Shown piece after piece: positions 32,276 to 40,360 of a DNA stretch of 64,000 nucleotides. The translations under genes were made by a program, and so were the position numbers. The stretch is from the NCBI GenBank assembly GCA_013376995.1, contig JACAAZ010000006.1:1-64000 (forward strand), given 5' to 3'. The stretch comes from Bacteroidota bacterium. Its GTDB lineage: Bacteria; Bacteroidota; Bacteroidia; Bacteroidales; UBA4417. Positions within the stretch are counted from its first letter, which is position 1. Each line of letters starts with the position of its first letter. The notes under the pieces are model-generated. The model did no database searches. It was given only the letters and a program-made list of their open reading frames with translations, and was not told the origin of the DNA.

Positions 32276-34426
32276 ATGAAAAGGACTTTTGCACTAATTA
32301 TCACTCTCCTGGCTTTCTTCATAAACACAAAGGCTGATGAAGGTATGTGGCTTCCCCTGTTTATCGAAAGGCTTAACTATGTAGATATGCAGAAAGAAGG
32401 ACTGCACCTTACCGCCGAAGAGATTTACAGTGTCAATCATAACAGTCTTAAGGATGCCATTATCATGTTTGGTGGCGGATGCACCGGTGAAATGGTGTCA
32501 GCGGAAGGGTTGGTGTTTACTAACCATCACTGCGGTTATGGAGCCATACAGTCGCATAGCTCCGTCGACCACGATTTCCTTGCTGATGGCTTCTGGGCCA
32601 TGCGAAAGGAAGAAGAATTGCCCAACGATAATCTCACAGCCCGCTTCCTCGTGAGGATCGAAGATGTAACCAATGCAGCTCTTCAAAATATCACTCCCGG
32701 GATGTCAGAGGCTGACCGCCTTTCCCAGATCAGGGAGAACACAAAAAAACTGGAAGCTGATGCTGTTAAAGGAACTCAATATGATGCCCGTGTTGGCTCA
32801 TTCTTTAATGGTAATGAATATTATCTGTTTGTTTACGAGGTATTTAAAGATGTCAGGCTGGTAGGTGCACCGCCTTCTTCCATAGGTAAGTTTGGGGCAG
32901 ATACCGATAACTGGATGTGGCCACGGCATACAGGCGATTTTTCCATTTTCAGGGTGTATGCAGGACCGGATAATAAACCAGCTGCTTATTCAAAACAAAA
33001 TGTTCCTTATAAACCCAATCATTTTCTGCCCGTCTCCAATAAAGGTGTTAAAAAGGATCAATTTTCAATGATCATGGGTTATCCGGGAACAACAGACCGG
33101 TATGCTACATCATATACGATTGATTGGGCGTTGGAACACAATAATCCCGCAGTTGTGAAGATCCGGACCAAAAAATTGGAAATACTCAGGCAAGATATGG
33201 ATGCCGATCACGATGTAAGGATAAAATATGCATCCAAATATGCAGGCACAGCGAATTATTGGAAGTTTTTTATCGGGCAGAACAAAGGTCTCCGCAACCT
33301 GAAGGTCCTGGATAGAAAAAGAGCACAGGAAAAAGAATTTACAGCATGGGTGAATGCCAGTCCTGGTAGGATTGGGACCTTTGGCGAAGCCTTGCCGGAT
33401 ATAGAGAAAGCATATGCTGTCATAGATAAATATGAAACCTCTGTCCGTTATAACTCTGAGGCCATACTCAGAGGATGCGAAATCATAGCTTTTGCCCGGC
33501 AGTTGGCTGGCCTTCAGGCAGAATTATCGAAGGAAAAACCTGACCCAAAAGCTTTACAGGACCTTGTGAATAAAGCAAGAATGAATGCGGCAGCTTACTT
33601 TAAAAATTACAATGCACCTACAGATCAAAAAATGCTGGCTGCAATGCTTGACCTGTATTATAAAGATGTTCCCCCTGATCAGCAGCCTCCCTTGCTTTCA
33701 GAAATTTTTAAAAAGTCAAAAAGCGATTTTTCAGAATTTTCGATGAAGGTATTTGAAAAGAGCATGTTTGCTGATGCCGGCCGCCTGGAAGTTTTCCTGG
33801 CAAATCCTTCATTGAAAAAGCTTTCCAAGGATCCGGCCTTTGTGTTGCAAAAAGTTTTTGCCAGCAATTCTGAAGCAATCGATAACCTGGTGAAACCCGG
33901 GCAAGAACTACTAACTAAGGGCAGAAGACTCTATGTTAAAGGTTTGCAGGAGATGAACCCGGATACAAAGTTTTACCCGGATGCAAATAGTACGATGAGG
34001 CTGACATACGGCAAGGTGCTGGATTATAGCCCTGCAGATGCCGTTGATTACGGCTACCAGACCACATTGAGCGGTGTGATGCAGAAAGAGGATCCTACAA
34101 ACTGGGAGTTCACAGTGCCTGAAAAACTTAAGCAATTGTATAAGGATAAAGATTATGGCCCATATGCTGAAAAAGGTGAAATGCCAGTTGCTTTCCTAAC
34201 AACGAATGATATTACAGGGGGAAATTCAGGAAGCCCTGTTTTGAATGGTGATGGAGAGCTTATTGGGCTCGCATTTGACGGAAACTGGGAAGCAATGAGC
34301 GGCAATTATGCTTTTGAGCCAGAACTTCAACGGACTATTTGTGTTGATGTGCGTTATGTTCTCTTTATCATTGATAAATTTGCAGGGGCAAATAACCTGA
34401 TACATGAACTTGATATCAGGAATTAA
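32276..34426 (+). CDS. S46 family dipeptidyl-peptidase (DPP7-type)
   Basis: 716-residue exported serine exopeptidase that releases dipeptides from peptide N-termini. The chymotrypsin-like triad is visible: His in VFTNHHCGYGAIQ (near residue 85), Asp in DTDNWMWPRHTGDF (near 210) and Ser in TGGNSGSPVLNGDG (near 648). AFDGNWEAMSG has glycine at the S1 position that is arginine in DPP11, so a DPP7-like preference for hydrophobic P1 residues is inferred. The signal peptide is about 20 residues (LLAFFINTKA). A second S46 gene is at 38152. It is followed by the CYTH gene after 19 bp. Confidence 0.95.
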   Translation: MKRTFALIITLLAFFINTKADEGMWLPLFIERLNYVDMQKEGLHLTAEEIYSVNHNSLKDAIIMFGGGCTGEMVSAEGLVFTNHHCGYGAIQSHSSVDHDFLADGFWAMRKEEELPNDNLTARFLVRIEDVTNAALQNITPGMSEADRLSQIRENTKKLEADAVKGTQYDARVGSFFNGNEYYLFVYEVFKDVRLVGAPPSSIGKFGADTDNWMWPRHTGDFSIFRVYAGPDNKPAAYSKQNVPYKPNHFLPVSNKGVKKDQFSMIMGYPGTTDRYATSYTIDWALEHNNPAVVKIRTKKLEILRQDMDADHDVRIKYASKYAGTANYWKFFIGQNKGLRNLKVLDRKRAQEKEFTAWVNASPGRIGTFGEALPDIEKAYAVIDKYETSVRYNSEAILRGCEIIAFARQLAGLQAELSKEKPDPKALQDLVNKARMNAAAYFKNYNAPTDQKMLAAMLDLYYKDVPPDQQPPLLSEIFKKSKSDFSEFSMKVFEKSMFADAGRLEVFLANPSLKKLSKDPAFVLQKVFASNSEAIDNLVKPGQELLTKGRRLYVKGLQEMNPDTKFYPDANSTMRLTYGKVLDYSPADAVDYGYQTTLSGVMQKEDPTNWEFTVPEKLKQLYKDKDYGPYAEKGEMPVAFLTTNDITGGNSGSPVLNGDGELIGLAFDGNWEAMSGNYAFEPELQRTICVDVRYVLFIIDKFAGANNLIHELDIRN

Positions 34427-34445
34427 AGCCTGAAAACGAAATTCC

Positions 34446-34928
34446 ATGGATTATCATGTCCCATATGAAATAGAACGGAAATTCCTTGTGAAGAATGCCC
34501 ATTTGCCTGATTTGGACAAGGGGGTGCAAATTTCTCAGGGATACCTATATGCCGGAACTGAAAAAACCATACGTCTGAGGATTAAGGAACAACAAGGATT
34601 TATCACTATCAAAGGGCCATCTGATAAAGGAGCGAGACCTGAGTTTGAATATGCCATTCCTTTCATGGATGCACAATTTATGCTCGAAAATTATTGCCGG
34701 GAAGGAAGGATTGAAAAGATAAGAAGAGAAATAGCCTGGGCAGGGAAAACCTGGGAAATTGATGAGTTCCTCGGCGAAAACAATGGACTTTGGATAGCAG
34801 AGGTTGAATTGTTGACACAGGATGAGGATGTTGAACTGCCACCATGGATCGGTGCTGAAGTTACTGGAGATAACCGCTACCATAACTCCTCCCTTTCTGT
34901 CCATCCTTATACCCATTGGGAATTATAG
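34446..34928 (+). CDS. CYTH domain protein (triphosphate tunnel family)
   Basis: 160 residues forming a single CYTH/TTM domain. The ExExK signature is EIERKFLVKN at residues 8-17, followed by QGYLYAG, TIRLRIKEQQGFITIKG and an acidic EIDEFLGENNGLWIAEVEL. Such small bacterial proteins (NE1496/YgiF-like) hydrolyse inorganic triphosphate or bind organic triphosphates in a beta-barrel tunnel with divalent metal. It is cytosolic. It starts 19 bp after the S46 peptidase gene and may be co-transcribed without an obvious functional link. Confidence 0.92.
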   Translation: MDYHVPYEIERKFLVKNAHLPDLDKGVQISQGYLYAGTEKTIRLRIKEQQGFITIKGPSDKGARPEFEYAIPFMDAQFMLENYCREGRIEKIRREIAWAGKTWEIDEFLGENNGLWIAEVELLTQDEDVELPPWIGAEVTGDNRYHNSSLSVHPYTHWEL

Positions 34929-34987
34929 GTGAATCAAAGACCAAATTGCAAATTCAATCGTTCTAACAATATCCAAAAAGTACAACA

Positions 34988-36145
34988 ATGAATTTTAGAA
35001 TCCTTATACTCTTTGTCCTATTAGCAATTACCTTTTCGTCATGTAAAAAGGATCATTTCACTGAAAGCTATCTCAGGGCTGGGAACGCAATGGTATATTC
35101 GCTGGATGGCAACCTGCTGATCGCAGGTTACAATTACTCATCCCAAACCGGTTTTGATGGCTGCCTTATGAAAGTTACTACAGATGGTAATGTGGTTTGG
35201 TCGAAGACGTTTGGCGGATCCAATACTGACGGTTTCTACAAATTGATCAATACATCTGATGGTGGAATTGTAGCTGTTGGTTTTCAATCGCAGTTCTCTT
35301 ACGGCAAGCCTGACCTTTATATCGTCAAAACTAACGGCGATGGGGTAGTTGATTGGGAGTACAATAACAATTCAATCGTTATCACCCAAGGATATAGCAT
35401 TACAGAAACTCCGGATAAAGGTTTTATCGCCTGTGGGTATATACAGACAGACCAGGGTAGTGACAGGGATCTATTTGTAATAAAAGTGAATTCCCTCGGC
35501 AAGGAGGTATGGGAAAAACGTTACGGTACCAAAACAGGTGCAGCCTTATCCGGAGCTTACGATGAAGCTTACGCTATATTGCCTGCTGCTGATTCAGGAT
35601 TCTATCTGACAGGTTCCATAGCGGGCAATGTTAGTTGCTGTGGCAAATCCTTCCTGATGAAAATATCTGCCAAAGGAGATAGCCTCTGGACAAAAAGTTA
35701 TATAGAATCGATAGGTTATTCCATGATCAATACCGCCGATAATAACATCCTGATATGTGGATCAGCCTATTCAAACGGACAGGATGCCTATCTTATCAAA
35801 GTTGATACACTTGGGGTAAAGATTTGGGAGAACACTTACGGTACAACTGGGTACGACTATGGCACTACTGTCATACAAATTCCAGGAGGATATGCTTTTA
35901 CAGGGATTTCAAGTAAATCAAGCTCTACAAACCAGGATGTAATGTTGTATAACATCACAGAAAACGGAACTAAGAATTGGGCAGCTACCTATGGCGGTTC
36001 TGAAGTAGAACAAGGGTTTGGACTTGTCAGGAATGAGGATGGAGGATACTGTATAACGGGGCTATCAAATACCGGTGGAAGCTATATATTCCTGAACCGG
36101 GTTTCCAGCGATGGTACTGCCAGGTGGCAAAAAAATCTTAATTAA
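34988..36145 (+). CDS. Beta-propeller lipoprotein of about seven repeats
   Basis: 385 residues with a lipoprotein signal (LLAITFSSC, cysteine at residue 19). The mature part repeats a unit of about 50 residues that ends in a tryptophan strand: VVWSKTFGGSNTD, VDWEYNNN, EVWEKRYGTK, SLWTKSYIES, KIWENTYGTTG, KNWAATYGGSE and ARWQKNL. Each is preceded by a glycine strand such as DGGIVAVGFQ or GGYAFTGISS. Seven units suggest a seven-bladed propeller. It is surface- or periplasm-facing; the ligand is unknown. A single Asp-rich calcium-like loop is not obvious. Confidence 0.8.
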   Translation: MNFRILILFVLLAITFSSCKKDHFTESYLRAGNAMVYSLDGNLLIAGYNYSSQTGFDGCLMKVTTDGNVVWSKTFGGSNTDGFYKLINTSDGGIVAVGFQSQFSYGKPDLYIVKTNGDGVVDWEYNNNSIVITQGYSITETPDKGFIACGYIQTDQGSDRDLFVIKVNSLGKEVWEKRYGTKTGAALSGAYDEAYAILPAADSGFYLTGSIAGNVSCCGKSFLMKISAKGDSLWTKSYIESIGYSMINTADNNILICGSAYSNGQDAYLIKVDTLGVKIWENTYGTTGYDYGTTVIQIPGGYAFTGISSKSSSTNQDVMLYNITENGTKNWAATYGGSEVEQGFGLVRNEDGGYCITGLSNTGGSYIFLNRVSSDGTARWQKNLN

Positions 36146-36223
36146 TTCAACCCTTTTCTTTATTGGCATAATGTTTGCCAAAACGAGGTGTAAAAAATTA
36201 TCAATCACTTAAAACTATCAATC

Positions 36224-36793
36224 ATGAAAACAATGAAGTTCTTATCGTCAGTCCTTGCATTGGGCCTTATTATGTTGTTTACACAGGTTCAGGCTCAAAA
36301 CGTTGGAATTGCTGCAGATAAGCAAAAGCAAGCCAATCTTGAAAAGAACAAAAAAAGACAGGCAGAATTAAAGCAAAAGTTTAATTCCATGACGCCGGAA
36401 CAACAGGCTGAGATGAAAAGGAAAGCTGATCAGTACAAGAGAAATGGCGGGAAAATTAACCCAGGTACAGGAACTAAACCGACAACTACAACCAATCAGA
36501 ATACTACCCCAAAGACATCCGGAAATCCTGCATTGCAAAGTAAGCCGGCTTCAGAGCCTGCACAACAGGGGACAGCAGCCAAAAAAATTCATTCTGGAAA
36601 GCCTTACTGGGCTGAACAACATGGCCAGAAAAAAGAAAACGCCACTGCTGAACCAGTAAAAACCGGAAACAAAGTAGCTGTTTCTGAAAAATTAAAGAAT
36701 TCTACCAGGACCACAACAAAAGTAACTCCAAAACCATCTGTAAAAGTGGTCAAAGCTGCTGAAAAAGCTCCTGCCGACAAACCAAAGAAATAG
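36224..36793 (+). CDS. Small exported basic low-complexity protein
   Basis: 189 residues with a signal peptide (LGLIMLFTQVQAQ). The first 50 mature residues form a charged helix (LEKNKKRQAELKQKFNSMTP then EQQAEMKRKADQYKRNGG). The rest is rich in K, T, P, A and Q (for example TGTKPTTTTNQNTTPK) and is probably disordered with a strong positive charge. It is followed by a hairpin at 36815. No family is recognised. Possible roles are binding nucleic acid or acidic polysaccharide outside the membrane, but this is only inferred from charge. Confidence 0.7.
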   Translation: MKTMKFLSSVLALGLIMLFTQVQAQNVGIAADKQKQANLEKNKKRQAELKQKFNSMTPEQQAEMKRKADQYKRNGGKINPGTGTKPTTTTNQNTTPKTSGNPALQSKPASEPAQQGTAAKKIHSGKPYWAEQHGQKKENATAEPVKTGNKVAVSEKLKNSTRTTTKVTPKPSVKVVKAAEKAPADKPKK

Positions 36794-36814
36794 CTCATTT
36801 CGAAAATAATAATT

Positions 36815-36845
36815 AGGGAAGTCTCTTACAAGGCTTCCCTTATTA
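36815..36845. terminator. Hairpin between convergent genes, probable bidirectional terminator
   Basis: AGGGAAGTC (36815-36823) pairs with GGCTTCCCT (36832-36840) with one G-T wobble and an 8-nt loop. It is flanked by TTATTATTT on the right and AAAATAATAATT on the left. It separates the convergent basic-protein and acyltransferase genes. The T tracts are interrupted, so strength is uncertain. Confidence 0.6.
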
Positions 36846-36868
36846 TTTATGTCCTTCGATACGTATTC

Positions 36869-38095
36869 TTAATACCTGGTCTTAATTAACGAGAACCGCT
36901 GTTTGAGTTTGAGGAATGGCTTCTCAAGCAGTTCATAGCTTGCAACCGGGATCAGTAAGGAAGCTATAAAGATGATCAAAAAATATAGGTAGATATTGTT
37001 ATGTCCCAACAAAGGGAGGACCTTTTTAATCACGATAAGCACCAGGATATTGCCATACATATAAATGCCGTAAGACACCTTTCCCAGGTAGAGCAAAGGC
37101 TTGAATTGGCCAATAGCACTCTTTCGGTCAGGATTAAACAACAGATCCATCATTATCAATCCAAGCAATACAATGTAAACAACCCTGCGGGCTACTCCAT
37201 TCAATATGTTGTCAAAGTTGCTCATGTCATCAAATGATAGCAGAATGATAACCACGCCCAGGATCATGAGCATGGTGGACCAATGCAGTTTGAAAACAAA
37301 AGGTTTCTTTATATAGAATACGGCAAGCAGGCCGCCAAGCAAAATGACATCCATCCTGCTGAAAGTATGAAGGTAGAGCTCAAACCAATTATTGGAAAGA
37401 AACATATAAGTATAGAGTTTGTAGCACCAGCTAAAACCTAATAATAAGGTTATAGCAAAAGGAAGTTTTTTTGAAGGAATGAATGCAATGATAATCGGCC
37501 AGAAGAGATAGAAATGTTCCTCGATGCAGATGGACCAAAAGTGTGCAAACGGATACGACCACTCATGCGACTGCATTGTATAGAAGTTATTTACCAGTGC
37601 GATGGTAGGCCAATAAACCGGCTGTTTTTCACCAAGCCACATAACCAGGAAAGGTGCCAATGCGACAAGGAAAAAATAGAGTGGCCAGATTCGAAGCCCT
37701 CGGCGGATATAAAAGTTCGGAATATTAACTTTCCCAAACCTGTCTTTTTCAACTACCAGGAGATAAGTTAAGAGGTAGCCACTGATGAAGAAGAAGATAT
37801 CAACCCCTATAGGCAGATTCCTGATGAACTGATCAAGATGTTGTCCGAAGGACGTGAAGGTCTTGTAATCTCCTGTAGAAATGACGCCTGGCAATCCAAA
37901 CCATCCTTTCCAGGCAATGTAGGAATGATATATCACAATCATGAAGGCCGCGAAGAATCGGATTATATCAAATTGTGGGATATAAACAGTTGAATTTGAT
38001 TTCTCTTGCAATGGGATCAGTGTTAAATGTGGATATGATTCAAAAGTAACAAGTTTTTCATTTCCTAAAGATGCAGGATTGGAAAATGCAGGCAA
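36869..38095 (-). CDS. Acyltransferase 3 family membrane protein
   Basis: 408 residues with about ten membrane segments. The family signature appears at the first helix, IPQFDIIRFFAAFMIVIYHS, and at GVDIFFFISGYLLTYLLV with the arginine motif FYIRRGLRIWPLYFF. This integral-membrane family O-acetylates or O-succinylates sugars of lipopolysaccharide, capsule or peptidoglycan. The 45-residue N-terminus before helix 1 is longer than usual and could mean a later start, although no better ATG precedes helix 1. It is monocistronic. Confidence 0.9.
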   Translation of the reverse strand: MPAFSNPASLGNEKLVTFESYPHLTLIPLQEKSNSTVYIPQFDIIRFFAAFMIVIYHSYIAWKGWFGLPGVISTGDYKTFTSFGQHLDQFIRNLPIGVDIFFFISGYLLTYLLVVEKDRFGKVNIPNFYIRRGLRIWPLYFFLVALAPFLVMWLGEKQPVYWPTIALVNNFYTMQSHEWSYPFAHFWSICIEEHFYLFWPIIIAFIPSKKLPFAITLLLGFSWCYKLYTYMFLSNNWFELYLHTFSRMDVILLGGLLAVFYIKKPFVFKLHWSTMLMILGVVIILLSFDDMSNFDNILNGVARRVVYIVLLGLIMMDLLFNPDRKSAIGQFKPLLYLGKVSYGIYMYGNILVLIVIKKVLPLLGHNNIYLYFLIIFIASLLIPVASYELLEKPFLKLKQRFSLIKTRY

Positions 38096-38103
38096 GGAAA
38101 GAA

Positions 38104-38130
38104 GAAAGGCTCCCGATCTGGAAGCCTTTC
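38104..38130 (-). terminator. Hairpin downstream of the second S46 gene
   Basis: GAAAGGCT (38104-38111) pairs perfectly with AGCCTTTC (38123-38130) across an 11-nt loop. Read on the minus strand it follows the S46 stop codon by 21 nt, and the sequence after it is TTCTTTCC-rich. The T tract is interrupted. Confidence 0.6.
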
Positions 38131-38151
38131 ATGAAAAAATGTCAGTATGAT

Positions 38152-40314
38152 TTATTTTATGATGGTAAGCTCATTTATCAGGTTGTGAGCTCCGGCATAT
38201 TTATCAATCACAAACAGGACGTACCTGATATCAACATTGATTGTACGTTGCAAAGAAGGTTCAAAGGCAATGTTGCCACTCATAGCTTCCCAGTTCCCAT
38301 CAAAGGCAATGCCGATTAGTTGTCCATCCCCATTAATAACAGGACTTCCCGAATTTCCCCCGGTAATGTCATTATCAGTAAGGAAGCAGGTATACAGCTT
38401 GCCATTTTCTCCATACATTCCATAGTCCTTGGCATTGTATAGTTCCTTGAGTTTTGCTGGTACGATAAATTCCTCGTTGGTCGGGTCTTCCTTCATCATT
38501 ACACCATCAAGAGTAGTGAAATAGTTATAATGAACCGCGTCAGCAGGGAAATAATCAAGCACTTTACCATAGGTCATGCGCATTGTACTATTTGCATCTG
38601 GATAATAACTCTTATCGGGTTGCATTTCCCTCAACCCGGCAAGAAATAAACGCTGTGCTTTCTTAATCCTTGATGACAATTGCTGGTTTGCAGCTTGTGC
38701 CTTCTGGAAGTTGGCCATAAATGAGGAATAGGTCTGAGAAGCCAGGTCTTTTTGCAATTTCTTCAGGGAAGGCTTTTGAATAAATTCATCAAAATTCTCC
38801 TTGCTGCAGAAGATGGATTCATCAAACATTTTATCAACAAATTTCTTGATATCGCCTTTGTATTTCTTGTCTATTAGCGTATAAATATCCGGTTGCTGTT
38901 CTGCAGGAATATCTGCACGGAACATCTCGAGCAGTGCTGTGTAGATATTTTTCTCTATCTGCAGATTGTATTCCTTGAAATGGTCAGCCGAAGTTTTCGA
39001 GTACTTTTCCATCTGCTTCTTCAGTTCATCCCCTTTTGCTCCGCTTTTCAGGATGGTTTCAATTGCTGCGGCCTGCTGAGGGAAAGAAAAAGCCTGTGAT
39101 CCAAAAAAGCAAAGTTGGGTATGCCATAGCAAAGGGTAAAGATTTTGCTGCTTGTATTGTCCATATACATCGGCAAATGTGCTAAGCACTTCACCATATT
39201 TTTCCTTTCTTTGGGGATCAGCATTTACCCATGTGCCAAAATCTTTCTCAATGCCCTGTTTCAGGGCAATTACATTTAATCGTTTCAAATCCCTGCTTTC
39301 ACCCACCTTATTCTTCCAGAAATTAGCAATGCCAGCGTAGTTTGAAGCATAGGCAATCTGGACTGCCTTGTCAGCATCCATCCCGGCTTTTTGGATTTCA
39401 AGGGTTTTACCCAGGATCTTAATAATTGAAGGATTGATGGCGTTCAAGGTTGCATCAACTCCCCAGGAAGTGCGGTAACGGTCAGTTTGACCGGGGTATC
39501 CCCAGATCATGGCAAAATCATCTTTTTTATATCCCTTGATGGAAACCGGTAAAAACCTGCTGCTCTTCATTGGAACATTATCCTTGGAATACTCTGCAGG
39601 AGAACCGTCAGGTGCAGTATAAATGCGGAATACGCTAAAATCACCGGTATGACGCGGCCACATCCAGTTATCTGTATCACCGCCGAATTTACCAATGCTT
39701 GATGGAGGCGCACCAACAAGGCGAATGTCCTTATAAACATTGTAGATAAATCTGTAATATTCATTCCCGTTGAAGAAGCTCTTTACTTCAACATTGTATT
39801 TCCCATCTTCAGAAGCTTCTTTTTTAAGAGATTCGAGCTTCTTGGTGATGGCAGCAGCCCGGTCCTTCTCTTCCATGTCAGGAGTCACAGCTGCAAGTAC
39901 TTCTGTTGTAACATCATCCATCCTCTTAAGGAATGATACTGTCAGTCCTTCATTGCTCAGCTCTTCATTTTTACTTGTTGCCCAGAAACCATCAGTTAGA
40001 TAGTCATGGTCAACCGAACTGTGATTTTGAATTGCATCGAATCCGCAATGATGATTGGTGAAAAGCAGCCCCTCTGGAGAAACAACTTCCGCAGTGCAGA
40101 ATCCGCCAAGGCTGACAATAGCATCTTTCAAACTTGAATGATTGATACTGTATAGCTCATCTGCAGTCAGGTGAAGTCCCATCTTCTGCATATCCACATA
40201 ATTTAATCTCTCTACAAACATTGGGAGCCACATTCCTTCATCGGGGGCAACCCATGCAAATGATTGTAATCCAAGACTAGCAACAAGGACTAGCGACAAT
40301 AGCCATTTTTTCAT
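38152..40314 (-). CDS. S46 family dipeptidyl-peptidase (DPP7-type), second copy
   Basis: 720 residues with a signal peptide (LVLVASLGLQSFAW). Triad motifs are FTNHHCGFDAIQ, DTDNWMWPRHTGDF and TGGNSGSPVINGDG. AFDGNWEAMSG again carries the DPP7-type glycine. It is clearly homologous to the S46 gene 4 kb away but in opposite orientation and well diverged in the helical middle domain, so it is not a recent copy. It lies 46 bp downstream of the M49-like peptidase gene and is probably co-transcribed with it, giving a two-peptidase operon. Confidence 0.95.
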   Translation of the reverse strand: MKKWLLSLVLVASLGLQSFAWVAPDEGMWLPMFVERLNYVDMQKMGLHLTADELYSINHSSLKDAIVSLGGFCTAEVVSPEGLLFTNHHCGFDAIQNHSSVDHDYLTDGFWATSKNEELSNEGLTVSFLKRMDDVTTEVLAAVTPDMEEKDRAAAITKKLESLKKEASEDGKYNVEVKSFFNGNEYYRFIYNVYKDIRLVGAPPSSIGKFGGDTDNWMWPRHTGDFSVFRIYTAPDGSPAEYSKDNVPMKSSRFLPVSIKGYKKDDFAMIWGYPGQTDRYRTSWGVDATLNAINPSIIKILGKTLEIQKAGMDADKAVQIAYASNYAGIANFWKNKVGESRDLKRLNVIALKQGIEKDFGTWVNADPQRKEKYGEVLSTFADVYGQYKQQNLYPLLWHTQLCFFGSQAFSFPQQAAAIETILKSGAKGDELKKQMEKYSKTSADHFKEYNLQIEKNIYTALLEMFRADIPAEQQPDIYTLIDKKYKGDIKKFVDKMFDESIFCSKENFDEFIQKPSLKKLQKDLASQTYSSFMANFQKAQAANQQLSSRIKKAQRLFLAGLREMQPDKSYYPDANSTMRMTYGKVLDYFPADAVHYNYFTTLDGVMMKEDPTNEEFIVPAKLKELYNAKDYGMYGENGKLYTCFLTDNDITGGNSGSPVINGDGQLIGIAFDGNWEAMSGNIAFEPSLQRTINVDIRYVLFVIDKYAGAHNLINELTIIK

Positions 40315-40360
40315 CTTTACTTTTATTAATTGATTTAGAGTTTAATTTCAAATTGAGGGG

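Noticed and set aside
38152-40314. Recent duplication of the S46 gene
   Set aside because: The two proteins differ throughout their helical middle parts and lie in opposite orientation, so they are old paralogues.
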